Positions 36,782-45,759 of a stretch of DNA of 64,000 bases are shown piece by piece. The first letter of the stretch is position 1, and each line of letters opens with the position of its first letter. Source of the DNA: Nocardiopsis sinuspersici (lineage in GTDB: Bacteria; Actinomycetota; Actinomycetes; Streptosporangiales; Streptosporangiaceae). Under the pieces are notes generated by a model. It was not told the origin of the DNA. It saw only the letters and a program-made list of their open reading frames with translations, and made no database searches. The stretch lies in NCBI GenBank assembly GCA_008638415.1, contig VWVT01000010.1:273098-337097 (forward strand), in the 5' to 3' direction. The position numbers were made by a program, and so were the translations under genes.

Positions 36782-37204
36782 ATGAGCGAGCAGACCGAGG
36801 CCGGGCGGGAGCTCCCGCCCGAGGCCATGGGCAACGAGAAGTGGCACGACACCACCGACGCGGTCTGGATGCGGTCCTCCCTGTCCAAGGAGGAGTCCGA
36901 GGCCGTGGTCGAGGTCGCCACCTTCGACGACGGCTTCCGCGCCGTGCGTGACGGCAAGTCCCCCGAGAAGGGCACCCTGTTCTTCACCCCCGCCGAGTGG
37001 GAGGCCTTCGTCCTGGGCGCCCGTGACGGCGAGTTCGACATCCCCGAGGAGTACCTCACCGAGGAGGAGCGCCGCATCCAGCGCGGCGAGGCCGACACGG
37101 AGGCCGCCTGGGTGCCCTCTCCGCTGAACACGCCCAAGGCTATGGAGGAGTACCATCGCCGCCAGCGCGAGGAAGCCGAGCAGAAGCAGTCCGAGGGTTC
37201 CTAG
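36782..37204 (+). CDS. DUF397-domain protein
   Basis: A 140-residue acidic protein. Residues about 28-88 match DUF397 (WMRSSLSKEESEAVVEVATF; then VRDGKSPEKGTLFFTPAEWE), but the family usually has a short free-standing domain of 60-70 residues and a Cys in place of the first Val here. The rest, EEYLTEEERRIQRGEADTEA to the end, is charged and helical. DUF397 proteins normally pair with XRE regulators, and some act as partners in their control; no such regulator is adjacent here. ATG 36782 has a strong GGGAAGAGGAAG ribosome site. It lies 108 bp after tatC. Confidence 0.75.
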   Translation: MSEQTEAGRELPPEAMGNEKWHDTTDAVWMRSSLSKEESEAVVEVATFDDGFRAVRDGKSPEKGTLFFTPAEWEAFVLGARDGEFDIPEEYLTEEERRIQRGEADTEAAWVPSPLNTPKAMEEYHRRQREEAEQKQSEGS

Positions 37205-37303
37205 CAGCCCCGCGCGCGCACCCGGGCGCGAGGGTGTGCGGGCGACCTCCGCCGCCCCGTACACCCTTCGTCCCCCTGGTCCCCCGGGTAGCTAAGGACT
37301 CGC

Positions 37304-38200
37304 ATGCCCCCTCACATCGCCCTCCTGGTCAACCCGCACTCCGGTCGGCGCCGCGCGGCCGTCCTCGCGGTGCGGCTGAAGGAGGCGCTGCGCGACGCCG
37401 GAGCCCGCGTACACGTCTACACCGGCCGCTCGGCGGCCGACAGCCGTCGCATGGCCCGCCTGGCCGCCGCCGACCGGCCCGACGCCCTCGTGGCCGTGGG
37501 CGGGGACGGGCTGGTCCACCAGGCGCTGCAGGGGGTGGTGGGCACCGGTGTCCCCCTGGCCGCCGTTCCCGCCGGAACCGGCAACGACATCGTCCGCGCC
37601 TTCGGCCGCCCGCGCGGGTCGGTCCACGACACGGCCGCCGCGATCCTGCGGGGCCGCACCCGTCCGACCGACGCCGTGCGCCTGAGCCTGGCCGACGGCA
37701 CCCGGCGCTACTTCCTCAGCGTTTTGGCCTGCGGCTTCGACGCCCGGGTCAACGAGCGGGTGAACGCCCAGCGGGTCCGGGTCGGCCGGGCCGGGTACGT
37801 GGTCGGGCTCATGGCCGAACTGCGCTCCTTCCGTCCCATCGACTACGAGATCGACGTGGACGGCCGCCGCATCGCCGAACCCGGCATGCTCGTCGCGGTC
37901 GGCAACACCTGTGCCTACGGCGGTGGCATGCGCGTGTGCCCCGACGCCGAGCCCGACGACGGCCTCCTCGACGTGGTCTTCGTCCGCCAGGCCCGGCTCG
38001 GCCGCTTCCTGCGCCTGTTCCCGCGCGTGTTCAACGGCAGCCACACCGGTCTCGACGAGGTGGTGGTCGAACGCGGACGCACCGTCACCATCCGCGCCGA
38101 TGCGGGCGCGGCCTACGCCGACGGAGAACGCATGGGCGATCCGCCGCTGGTCTGTGAGGTCGTGCCCAAAGCGGTCGAGATGTTGGAGCCGACCTCATAG
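37304..38200 (+). CDS. diacylglycerol kinase-family lipid kinase
   Basis: A 298-residue member of the DAGK_cat/YegS family. The ATP-binding GGDGLVHQALQGVVGTGVPL motif and the PAGTGNDIVRAFGRPRGSVH motif are intact, and FVRQARLGRFLRLFPRVFNG with GLLDVV marks the second domain. The likely reaction is ATP-dependent phosphorylation of a lipid such as diacylglycerol or a sphingoid/phosphatidylinositol-like lipid; the substrate cannot be told from the sequence. It is 12 bp upstream of helY and probably co-transcribed. Confidence 0.9.
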   Translation: MPPHIALLVNPHSGRRRAAVLAVRLKEALRDAGARVHVYTGRSAADSRRMARLAAADRPDALVAVGGDGLVHQALQGVVGTGVPLAAVPAGTGNDIVRAFGRPRGSVHDTAAAILRGRTRPTDAVRLSLADGTRRYFLSVLACGFDARVNERVNAQRVRVGRAGYVVGLMAELRSFRPIDYEIDVDGRRIAEPGMLVAVGNTCAYGGGMRVCPDAEPDDGLLDVVFVRQARLGRFLRLFPRVFNGSHTGLDEVVVERGRTVTIRADAGAAYADGERMGDPPLVCEVVPKAVEMLEPTS

Positions 38201-38212
38201 GCTGGAAGCCAT

Positions 38213-41053
38213 ATGAGTAGTCATGCTGAGCGGTACGCCGCCTTCCGTCGGCGCCAGGAGGCCTCCAGCGCCGCCATCGAGGCCTTCCAGGGCCTCTACG
38301 GGTTCGAGTTCGACCCGTTCCAGATCAGGGCGTGCAAGGCCCTGGAGAGCGGCCACGGGGTGCTGGTGGCCGCGCCGACCGGCTCCGGCAAGACCGTGGT
38401 CGGGGAGTTCGCCGTGCACCGGGCCCTGAACGAGGGCACCAAGTGCTTCTACACCACGCCCATCAAGGCGCTGTCCAACCAGAAGTACAACGACCTGGTC
38501 AGGCGCTACGGCGCCGACCAGGTCGGGCTGCTGACCGGGGACAACAGCGTCAACGGCGAGGCGCCCGTGGTCGTCATGACCACCGAGGTGCTGCGCAACA
38601 TGCTCTACGAGGGCTCGGCGACCCTGGGCGGACTGGCCTACGTGGTGATGGACGAGGTGCACTACCTCGCCGACCGGTTCCGCGGCGCGGTCTGGGAGGA
38701 GGTGATCATCCACCTGCCGGAGTCGGTGAGCATGGTCGCCCTGTCGGCCACCGTCAGCAACGCCGAGGAGTTCGGCGAGTGGTTGCAGCAGGTGCGCGGT
38801 GACACCACCGTCATCGTCGACGAGAAGCGGCCCGTGCCGCTGTGGCAGCACGTCATGGTCGGTGACCGCATCCACGACCTGTTCGTGGACATCGAGGAGC
38901 CCTCCAACGGCCAGGAGGAGCAGGAGGGGGCCCGGGGCCGCAAGGGCAAGCGCAAACGCGAGCGCCGACGCCAGGGCTGGCAGCCCCGCGAGATCGAGGT
39001 GGGCGGCCAGAAGCTGCGGATCAACCCGCGGCTGACCCGCTTCGCCGAGGAGGACTCCCGCCTCACCCAGATGGCCGACCGGCGCCGCCACCCGCAGTCG
39101 CGGGCCCGCGGCAGCGTACGGCCCCGCTCACGGTTCGCGCCGCCCTCCAGGCCCACCATCATCGAGGAGCTCGACGACGGCGGCCTGCTGCCCGCGATCA
39201 CCTTCATCTTCAGCCGGGCGGGCTGCGACGAGGCCGTCCGCCAGTGCGTGTCCTCCGGGCTGGTGCTCACCTCCCCGGAGGAGGCCGGCCAGATCCGCGA
39301 GTACGCCGAGTCCCAGTGCGCCGACATCCCTCCCGCGGACCTGGCCGTGCTCGGGTTCGAGCCGTGGCTGCGCGCCCTGGAGGCGGGTGTCTCCGCCCAC
39401 CACGCCGGGATGCTCCCCAAGTTCAAGGAGATCGTCGAGCACCTGTTCTCGCGCGGGTTCATCCGCGCGGTGTTCGCCACCGAGACCCTGGCGCTGGGCA
39501 TCAACATGCCCGCGCGCACGGTGGTCATCGAAAAGCTCGACAAGTGGAACGGCGAGACCCACGCCCAGCTCACCCCCGGCGAGTACACGCAGCTCACCGG
39601 GCGCGCCGGGCGGCGCGGTATCGACGTGGAGGGCCACGCGGTGGTCGTGTGGCAGGCCGGGACCGATCCCGAGGCGGTCGCCAGCCTCGCGGGCACCCGC
39701 ACCTACCCGCTCAACTCCAGCTTCCAGCCGTCCTACAACATGGCGGTCAACCTGGTCGGCCAGGTCGGCCGCCAGCGCAGCCGCAACATGCTGGAGGCCT
39801 CCTTCGCCCAGTTCCAGGCCGACCGCGCCGTGGTCGGCCTGGTCAAGCAGCTGCGCAAGCACGAGGAGGCCCTGGAGGGCTACGCCAAGGCCGCCGAGTG
39901 CCACCTGGGCGACTTCATGGAGTACGCCTCGCTGCGCCGTGCCCTGAGCGACCGCGAGTCCATGCTCGCCAAGACCCGCTCCGTCCGGCGCCACGACGAG
40001 GCGCTGGAGAGCCTGGAGAAGCTGCGCACCGGCGACATCATCCGCATCCCGTCGGGCCGCTTCTCCGGACACGCGGTCGTGCTGGACCCGGGGCTGCGCC
40101 ACAACCTGCCCGCGCCGCTGGTGCTCACCGTGGACAAGCAGGTCAAGCGGGTCAACGCCAGCGACTTCACCGTGCCGGTACAGCCGTCGGGGCGCATGCG
40201 CGTGCCCAAGTCCTTCTCGGCCAAGTCGCCCCGCTCGCGCCAGGACCTGGCCTCCACGCTGCGCAACAAGCTCAAGGAGCAGGGCGCCGACCCCGTCTAC
40301 GAGCGGGGTTCGCGTGAGGCGGGGGAGGACTCCGAGGTGCTGCGGCTGCGCTCGGAGCTGCGTCAGCACCCCTGCCACGGGTGCGCCGACCGGGAGGACC
40401 ACGCCCGCTGGGCCGAGCGCTACTTCCGGCTGCGCAAGGAGACCGAGGGGCTGCGCCGCCGGGTGGAGGGGCGCTCGCACGTCATCTCCCGCACCTTCGA
40501 CCGGGTGTGCGGGGTCCTGGAGGACCTGGACTACCTGTCGAAGGACGCCGTCTCCGACGACGGGACACGGCTGGCCAAGATCTACTCCGACCTCGACCTC
40601 CTCGTGGCCGAGTGCCTGCGCCGCGGACTGTGGAGGGACCTGACCCCCGTGGAGCTGACGGCCTGCGCGGCCTCGCTGGTCTACGAGGCGCGCCGCAGCG
40701 ACGACGCCTACCCGCGCCTGCCCGGCGGGCGGATCGAGGAGACGCTCGTGGAGATGGTGCGGCTGTGGGGCGAGCTCAACGAGGTCGAGTCCCGGCACCG
40801 GGTGTCGTTCCTGCGCCAGCCCGACCTGGGGTTCGTGTGGACGGCGCACCGCTGGGCGAGCGGCGACCGGCTGGACGCCATCCTGCGCCAGGCCGACATG
40901 ACCGCCGGGGACTTCGTGCGCACCACCAAGATGCTGGTGGACATGCTCAGCCAGATCGCGGGGGCCAGCGGCGACGCCGAGGTGCGCTCCACGGCGCGCA
41001 AGGCCTGTGACCTGGTGCGCCGGGGCGTGGTGGCCTACTCCTCGTTCAGCTAG
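38213..41053 (+). CDS. helY: Ski2-like superfamily II helicase HelY
   Basis: A 946-residue DEAD/DEAH helicase. Walker A is APTGSGKT at residues 54-61; the other motifs visible are DEVHYLADRF (II), LSATVSN (III), GINMPARTVVIEKL and QLTGRAGRRGID (VI). A basic, disordered insertion (about residues 240-305, many Lys/Arg) interrupts the two RecA-like lobes. The C-terminus has the DSHCT domain (GELNEVESRHRVSFLRQPDL; FVRTTKMLVDMLSQI), as in Ski2/Mtr4 RNA helicases. It probably unwinds RNA or R-loops for degradation. The gene order tatA-tatC-helY matches M. tuberculosis. Confidence 0.93.
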   Translation: MSSHAERYAAFRRRQEASSAAIEAFQGLYGFEFDPFQIRACKALESGHGVLVAAPTGSGKTVVGEFAVHRALNEGTKCFYTTPIKALSNQKYNDLVRRYGADQVGLLTGDNSVNGEAPVVVMTTEVLRNMLYEGSATLGGLAYVVMDEVHYLADRFRGAVWEEVIIHLPESVSMVALSATVSNAEEFGEWLQQVRGDTTVIVDEKRPVPLWQHVMVGDRIHDLFVDIEEPSNGQEEQEGARGRKGKRKRERRRQGWQPREIEVGGQKLRINPRLTRFAEEDSRLTQMADRRRHPQSRARGSVRPRSRFAPPSRPTIIEELDDGGLLPAITFIFSRAGCDEAVRQCVSSGLVLTSPEEAGQIREYAESQCADIPPADLAVLGFEPWLRALEAGVSAHHAGMLPKFKEIVEHLFSRGFIRAVFATETLALGINMPARTVVIEKLDKWNGETHAQLTPGEYTQLTGRAGRRGIDVEGHAVVVWQAGTDPEAVASLAGTRTYPLNSSFQPSYNMAVNLVGQVGRQRSRNMLEASFAQFQADRAVVGLVKQLRKHEEALEGYAKAAECHLGDFMEYASLRRALSDRESMLAKTRSVRRHDEALESLEKLRTGDIIRIPSGRFSGHAVVLDPGLRHNLPAPLVLTVDKQVKRVNASDFTVPVQPSGRMRVPKSFSAKSPRSRQDLASTLRNKLKEQGADPVYERGSREAGEDSEVLRLRSELRQHPCHGCADREDHARWAERYFRLRKETEGLRRRVEGRSHVISRTFDRVCGVLEDLDYLSKDAVSDDGTRLAKIYSDLDLLVAECLRRGLWRDLTPVELTACAASLVYEARRSDDAYPRLPGGRIEETLVEMVRLWGELNEVESRHRVSFLRQPDLGFVWTAHRWASGDRLDAILRQADMTAGDFVRTTKMLVDMLSQIAGASGDAEVRSTARKACDLVRRGVVAYSSFS

Positions 41054-41306
41054 GCGGGCGGTGCGCCGGTCGCCGGGGAAGGCGGCCGGTGTGCCCGTGG
41101 CCGGCCGGCGTCCGCCCCGGCTCCTCCTCACGGGCGGTGCAACCGGCCGCCGGGCGGATCCCGGTGAGGAACACCCGGGTCCTCGGGGATGTTGCGTGCG
41201 ATGAAGGACCCCGGTGGCCGAAGCGGTACACGTGTGGGGCCATCATGGACAAACACGGGACCCCCGAGGCCTGTAGTTCGCCAGACACCTGAAAGAGGCT
41301 TGAGCA

Positions 41307-41711
41307 GTGCTGCGCACCCTCATCAACGGAAAGATCCACCGCGCCACGGTCACGCAGGCCGACCTGCACTACGTGGGGTCGGTCACGATCGACGCCGACC
41401 TGATGGACGCCGCCGACATCGTCGACGGCGAGCAGGTCCACATCGTCGATATCGACAACGGCGCCCGGCTGGTCACCTACGCGATCACCGGAGAGCGCGG
41501 CACGGGCGTCATCGGCATCAACGGTGCCGCCGCACGGCTGGTCAGCCCCGGCGACATGGTCATCGTCATCTCCTACGCCCAGTTGACCGAGGCCGAGCGG
41601 GCCGAGCACGTCCAGCACATCGTGCACGTGGACCGGGACAACAGGATCGTCGCCCTGGGCAACGACCCGGCCGAGCCGGTTCCGGACAGTGAGCTGGTCT
41701 CCGGCCGCTGA
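41307..41711 (+). CDS. panD: aspartate 1-decarboxylase
   Basis: A 134-residue proenzyme of the pyruvoyl type, converting L-aspartate to beta-alanine for pantothenate and CoA. Self-cleavage occurs at Gly24-Ser25 ([13 protein letters not shown]), leaving a pyruvoyl group on the new N-terminus. Lys9, Arg54-region ([10 protein letters not shown]) and [20 protein letters not shown] are conserved. GTG 41307 follows GAAAGAGG. A strong terminator follows. The gene stands alone; panC and panB are not in the window. Confidence 0.96.
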   Translation: MLRTLINGKIHRATVTQADLHYVGSVTIDADLMDAADIVDGEQVHIVDIDNGARLVTYAITGERGTGVIGINGAAARLVSPGDMVIVISYAQLTEAERAEHVQHIVHVDRDNRIVALGNDPAEPVPDSELVSGR

Positions 41712-41730
41712 GCCCCCGCCACGGCGGGTG

Positions 41731-41769
41731 GGTGCCCGTGCCGACGCCGCGCGCGTCGGCGCGGGCACC
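41731..41769 (+). terminator. hairpin terminator after panD
   Basis: A 17-bp stem with one G-U pair (GGTGCCCGTGCCGACGC / GCGTCGGCGCGGGCACC) and a 5-nt loop is followed by TTCTTCC, starting 19 bp after the stop codon. Confidence 0.85.
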
Positions 41770-41879
41770 TTCTTCCGGGGTGCTTCCCCGGGGCGCCGGA
41801 GACCGGCGCCCCGACCGGCGGAGTGCGGGAGCGGGAGCACGCCCGGCGGTCCGTGCAAGGGCCGTACGTCACCGGTGGC

Positions 41880-42203
41880 ATGGCCGGTTCCGGCCTGGTG
41901 GGCCGCCCCGGTGCCGGGTATGTCCACATCGGCATGGACGAGACCGGAGACGAGGAACAGCGCAGGATCGCCGCACACGTCGAGTGGCAGAAGCAGGGCG
42001 CCTGGGTCGTCCTGTGGGGTCCCTACACCCGCTGCTTCTGGGCGTTCGCGTGCTGGCCGGTGGTTCCCGAGAGCGGGGTCGTCATCAGCGCGCACGACCC
42101 GCACGTCCTCTACTCCGAGATGCGCTACGTCGAACGCGAGCACGGCTTCCTGCGGTGGCGCTACGGGCGGGGCCGGGCGCCGCGTGTCCGTGATGGTGGG
42201 TAG
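41880..42203 (+). CDS. small conserved hypothetical protein
   Basis: A 107-residue soluble protein without a domain I can name. The central part is aromatic-rich (GAWVVLWGPYTRCFWAFACW) and the rest is charged (MDETGDEEQRRIAAHVEWQ; HDPHVLYSEMRYVEREHGF). I recall similar short actinomycete proteins of unknown role. The start is uncertain: GTG 41823, ATG 41880 and ATG 41934 are all in frame and none has a clear ribosome site. It lies between the panD terminator and the MFS gene. Confidence 0.5.
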   Translation: MAGSGLVGRPGAGYVHIGMDETGDEEQRRIAAHVEWQKQGAWVVLWGPYTRCFWAFACWPVVPESGVVISAHDPHVLYSEMRYVEREHGFLRWRYGRGRAPRVRDGG

Positions 42204-42277
42204 ACCGACATGGCCGTCGCACGGCGGCCGGGGCTAGGCTTCCTCCGTTGCATGGGACGAATCGGAAGGCAGGCCGC

Positions 42278-43567
42278 GTGTCGACACATACCGCTCAGCC
42301 GGGAGGGCGTCTCACCGAGGAGACGCGGTCCCGGCTCCAGCGCCGTACCGTCCTGGCCCTCATGCTCGCCCAGGTGGTCGGCGGCATCGGGATGGGCGCC
42401 ATGCTCGCCGTGGGCGCGCTCATCGCGCTGGAGCTCACCGGATCCGACGCGTGGTCCGGCGCGGCCACCACCATGATCACCCTGGGCGCCGCGGTGTTCG
42501 CCCTCCCCCTGTCCTCGCTGGCCGCCCGGCACGGCCGCCGCCCCGGCCTCGCGACGGGCTGGGTGCTCGGCGCACTCGGAGGCACCGTCGTCATCGCCGC
42601 CACGGTGCTGGGCGTGTTCACGCTGTTCCTGGCGGGCATGGTGCTGGTCGGCGGCGGTACCGCCACCAACCTCCAGGCCCGCCACGCCGCCGCCGACCTG
42701 GCATCCGAGCGCAGCCGCGGCCGGGACCTGTCCATCGTGGTGTGGGCGACCACGATCGGCTCGGTGGCGGGCCCCAACCTGATCGGCCCCAGTGGAAGCG
42801 CGGCCGTCCTCCTCGGCCTGCCCGCGCTCCTGGGCCCGGTGCTGTTCACCACGGCCGGGTTCGCCCTGGGCGCGGTGCTGACGTTCGCGCTGCTGCGTCC
42901 CGACCCGCTGCTCGTGGCCACCGCGGCCCAGGCGCGCGAAGGCGCTCCCTCCGGCGTCCGGCTGTCCGTGGCCGGGACACTGCGGGTGATCGCGGCCAGC
43001 CCCGGCGCCCTGCTCGCCGTGGTCGGCATCGTGGCCAGCCACACGGTGATGGTCGCGGTCATGACCATGACCCCCGTGCACATGTCCCACCACGGCGCGG
43101 CGCTGACCGTGATCGGTCTGACCATCTCCCTGCACATCGCCGGGATGTACGCGCTGTCCCCGGTGGTGGGGTGGCTCACCGACCGGCTCGGCCGCGTCCC
43201 CCTGCTGCTGACGGGGCAGGCGGTCCTGCTGGTCGCGGCGGTGGTGTCGGGTACGGCCGGGCACGACGAGACCCTGGTGGCGGTCGGGCTGGTCCTGCTG
43301 GGCCTGGGGTGGTCGTTCGGCCTGGTGTCCGGGACGGCGCTGCTGGCCGAGTCCCTGTCGGCCGAGGTGCGTCCCCGTGCACAGGGGGTCAGCGACCTGG
43401 TCATGAACCTGGGCGGTGCCGCGGCCGGGGCGCTGTCGGGCGTGGTGATGTCCCTGTCGGGGTTCGGCGGCCTGAACCTTTTCGCGGCCCTGTTCACCGT
43501 GCCGGTGTCCGTGCTCGCCGTGCGCGCGCTCCTGGTCCGGCGGGACCGGGCTCCGCACGCCGGGTGA
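42278..43567 (+). CDS. MFS transporter
   Basis: A 429-residue permease with about twelve hydrophobic segments in two groups. The loop signature between helices 2 and 3 is SLAARHGRRPGLATGW, and a second copy (TDRLGRVPLLLTGQ) lies after helix 8, as in major facilitator drug or metabolite exporters. No substrate-specific residues can be named. GTG 42278 is chosen because GGAAGGC lies 8 nt upstream; the frame is open ten codons further. It is followed by a region with an inverted repeat. Confidence 0.85.
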   Translation: MSTHTAQPGGRLTEETRSRLQRRTVLALMLAQVVGGIGMGAMLAVGALIALELTGSDAWSGAATTMITLGAAVFALPLSSLAARHGRRPGLATGWVLGALGGTVVIAATVLGVFTLFLAGMVLVGGGTATNLQARHAAADLASERSRGRDLSIVVWATTIGSVAGPNLIGPSGSAAVLLGLPALLGPVLFTTAGFALGAVLTFALLRPDPLLVATAAQAREGAPSGVRLSVAGTLRVIAASPGALLAVVGIVASHTVMVAVMTMTPVHMSHHGAALTVIGLTISLHIAGMYALSPVVGWLTDRLGRVPLLLTGQAVLLVAAVVSGTAGHDETLVAVGLVLLGLGWSFGLVSGTALLAESLSAEVRPRAQGVSDLVMNLGGAAAGALSGVVMSLSGFGGLNLFAALFTVPVSVLAVRALLVRRDRAPHAG

Positions 43568-43634
43568 GCGCACGCGCGCGGCCCCGGCTCCGGGCCCGTG
43601 CGACACGCGCGGGTCTTTACCGGAAACGCCCCGT

Positions 43635-43650
43635 GATCTCCACGGAGATC
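43635..43650. promoter_or_regulatory. 7-2-7 inverted repeat upstream of the Pro/Gly-rich membrane gene
   Basis: GATCTCCACGGAGATC is a perfect inverted repeat (GATCTCC / GGAGATC, AC spacer) about 80 bp before the GTG at 43732. It could be an operator; no matching regulator is adjacent. Confidence 0.3.
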
Positions 43651-43731
43651 CGTGTTCGCGTGGTTACCGTGCAGGTGTGATGTGCCTACCGACCCCGGTG
43701 GGCGGATTCCGCTGACGGAGGTGTGTTCCCA

Positions 43732-44448
43732 GTGTCCGACCGCGATGAGGGCGTACCGGGGGAGAGGCCGGGGCGGCACGAGGACCCGGTGAACCACCGT
43801 CCTCCGGAGGAGTGGCGTCCCGGTGATCCCGGCGACCCGATGGAAAGCGGCTCCCAGCCCCCCGGGGAGCCGCCGCACCGGTATCCCCACCACGAGCCCC
43901 CGACGGGTGGGCGCCCGGAACAGGAGGCTCCCGGGGGCTTGGGGGACCAGCCCGGGACGGGGCCGCGGTTCTCGGGGGCGCACGCCTACGGGGACCGGCA
44001 CCCGACGGGCGCACCTCCCGAACCGGTGGGCGGTGAACTCTCCGAGGGGCCCAGCGGACCCGCCCAGGCCGGGTACGAGCACGCCGGATACGCACCCGGA
44101 TACGGGGAGGCGGACTTCTCCGCTGCGGGCCCGGGCGCCTCCCCGCCCGGCGGAGAGCCGGAGAACTACAGTTCCGGCCAGGCGCCCGGCTACTCCGAGG
44201 CCGGTGGCTACCCCTCCGGCCAGGGCCCGGGATACGCCCCGGGGTCTGGAGCGGCCGGAGGTCACGGACAGGGATACGGGCAGGGGCCCGGCGGCGGGCA
44301 GTTCTACCCGCCCCAGGGCGGCTACGGCCCTCCGCCGACCCGGCCCACCCCCTGGGCCAAGATCCTGGGCATCGGCTGCGGAGTGCTCCTGCTCCTGCTG
44401 TTCCTCGTCGGAGGCTGCACGACGCTCTTGCTGTTCACCGCGGGATAG
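43732..44448 (+). CDS. Pro/Gly/Tyr-rich protein with C-terminal membrane helix
   Basis: A 238-residue protein. Residues 1-200 are disordered, with many Gly-Tyr-Pro repeats (GYAPGYGEADFSAAG; SSGQAPGYSEAGGY). The only structured part is the C-terminal helix (ILGIGCGVLLLLLFLVGG) ending CTTLLLFTAG. Related actinobacterial proteins have an extracellular domain after this helix; here it is absent, so the protein is either a short version or truncated. GTG 43732 has GGAGGTG 9 nt upstream. Function unknown. Confidence 0.7.
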   Translation: MSDRDEGVPGERPGRHEDPVNHRPPEEWRPGDPGDPMESGSQPPGEPPHRYPHHEPPTGGRPEQEAPGGLGDQPGTGPRFSGAHAYGDRHPTGAPPEPVGGELSEGPSGPAQAGYEHAGYAPGYGEADFSAAGPGASPPGGEPENYSSGQAPGYSEAGGYPSGQGPGYAPGSGAAGGHGQGYGQGPGGGQFYPPQGGYGPPPTRPTPWAKILGIGCGVLLLLLFLVGGCTTLLLFTAG

Positions 44449-44538
44449 CGGCGGCGCCCGGGGAGGGGTCGACCGCGATCGGGGCCCTACGCGGGTGCGC
44501 GCCGGCCGGTGTACGCCGGGCCCGTGCGAAGGAGCGGG

Positions 44539-45441
44539 TCAGGGTGCCAGCGCGGGGTCGCGCAGCCACTCCGACAGGTCCTGCCGGCGCTCTCCGTCGC
44601 ACTTGAGCGGACACGTGGTGCAGTACCCGTGCTCCGGGTCGCCCTTGTAGTCGAAACAGCAGGTGCCGCGCACCGCCCACGTCCCGCGCGGGTGCTCGGG
44701 GGCGAAGGGGAACAGGCGGGGCCGCCTGCGGGTCACCGCGCCGGCCTCGACCACCGCGTCCCCCAGCCGGGTGGCCAGATCCCAGGCCTGCTCGGCGTCC
44801 CGGCCCAGGTAGCGGGCCGGGTTGAGCATGTAGAAGTGCAGGGTGTCGAGCACCCAGCCCCACAGGGTGCGCTTGCCCGACCTGGAGTGCGCGTGCAGGG
44901 CGTCGATGAGGGGCTCGAACGTGGCGAACAGGGCCTGGGCGGCCGCCCGCAGCAGGGCGTCCTCGTCCTGGACGACCACGGTGGCCGGGTGGTCGGCCGC
45001 GGGGTCGTCCGGCAGGACCGCCACACGGGTGTCGACCGAGGCCGGTGTGCCGAACCGCGCCCGGGCGGTGTCCCAGGGCAGGTAGAGGGTGTCCGGGCCC
45101 AGCAGCGGGGCCCGTCCGGTCAGGTACAGCGACGCCGAGACCATGAAGATCGGTTCGCGCAGGGTGACCCGGAGGAAGTTGGTGGCGGCGGGCAGGCGGT
45201 GGCCGGGGCCGTGCTCGGTCCGCATCTTGTCGAACAGGACCGGCAGCGAGCCGTCCGAGGCCAGGACACCGGCCTGGTACCAGTGCACGGGACCCGCCGG
45301 GTCGGCCTGGGCCTCGACGTCCCGGTGGGAGAGCAGGTCGGGCAGCGGAGCGAACTTCAGTGGCGCACAGGCGCCACGGAGTGCGTCGAGCGGATCTGCA
45401 ACCACCGCGTGAACCTGCCCTTCGTCGCACGATGCCGTCAT
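44539..45441 (-). CDS. FhuF-like ferric-siderophore reductase
   Basis: A 300-residue cytoplasmic iron reductase of the FhuF family. The C-terminal Cys cluster RGTCCFDYK with YCTTCPLKCDGERR (C-C-x10-C-x2-C) binds the unusual 2Fe-2S centre that reduces ferric siderophores to release iron. The N-terminal 240 residues contain YQAGVLASDGSLPVLFDKM and FLRVTLREPIFMVSASLYLT, typical of the family. An IdeR/DmdR-type box lies 57 bp upstream, so expression should rise under iron limitation. It is convergent with the Pro/Gly-rich gene. Confidence 0.88.
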   Translation of the reverse strand: MTASCDEGQVHAVVADPLDALRGACAPLKFAPLPDLLSHRDVEAQADPAGPVHWYQAGVLASDGSLPVLFDKMRTEHGPGHRLPAATNFLRVTLREPIFMVSASLYLTGRAPLLGPDTLYLPWDTARARFGTPASVDTRVAVLPDDPAADHPATVVVQDEDALLRAAAQALFATFEPLIDALHAHSRSGKRTLWGWVLDTLHFYMLNPARYLGRDAEQAWDLATRLGDAVVEAGAVTRRRPRLFPFAPEHPRGTWAVRGTCCFDYKGDPEHGYCTTCPLKCDGERRQDLSEWLRDPALAP

Positions 45442-45497
45442 GTCCGGAGTCCGTGTGGCCGCAGTGACCTCCGGGGGAGTGGGTGCATCTGCGCCTA

Positions 45498-45516
45498 TTA
45501 AGTGAGGCTACCCTAA
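45498..45516. promoter_or_regulatory. IdeR/DmdR iron box upstream of the FhuF-like gene
   Basis: TTAAGTGAGGCTACCCTAA matches the palindromic consensus TTAGGTTAGGCTAACCTAA at 16 of 19 positions. It lies 57 bp upstream of the reductase start, in the right place to repress it when iron is plentiful. Confidence 0.85.
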
Positions 45517-45759
45517 CGCTCCCGCGGGTCGCAATGATCATGGGAGGAATCCGGGAGTGCGCAGGGCGGGTAGGGCACAGGCCCGAGCGGGTTCCCCTGC
45601 AAGGTGGGTGGTGTGGAACCCGGCAGCGGTGTCGGCTTTGTGAAGTATTTGCTGTTTGCGCGCAGAGATGGACGTGCCGGCTGGGACGGGGAGGAAGAGG
45701 ACCTCTCCGCTCCCCGTCCCGGCGGGTGGCCGCCCGGCTCCGGCGTCCGGGCCGCCGGG
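45517..45759. other. gene-free region upstream of the iron box
   Basis: About 240 bp between the iron box and the end of the DUF2306 gene. No gene, RNA or repeat can be supported here. Confidence 0.45.

Noticed and set aside
41245-41292. A 15-codon frame (MDKHGTPEACSSPDT) before panD, as a leader peptide
   Set aside because: No regulatory codon run, no attenuator structure and no good ribosome site.
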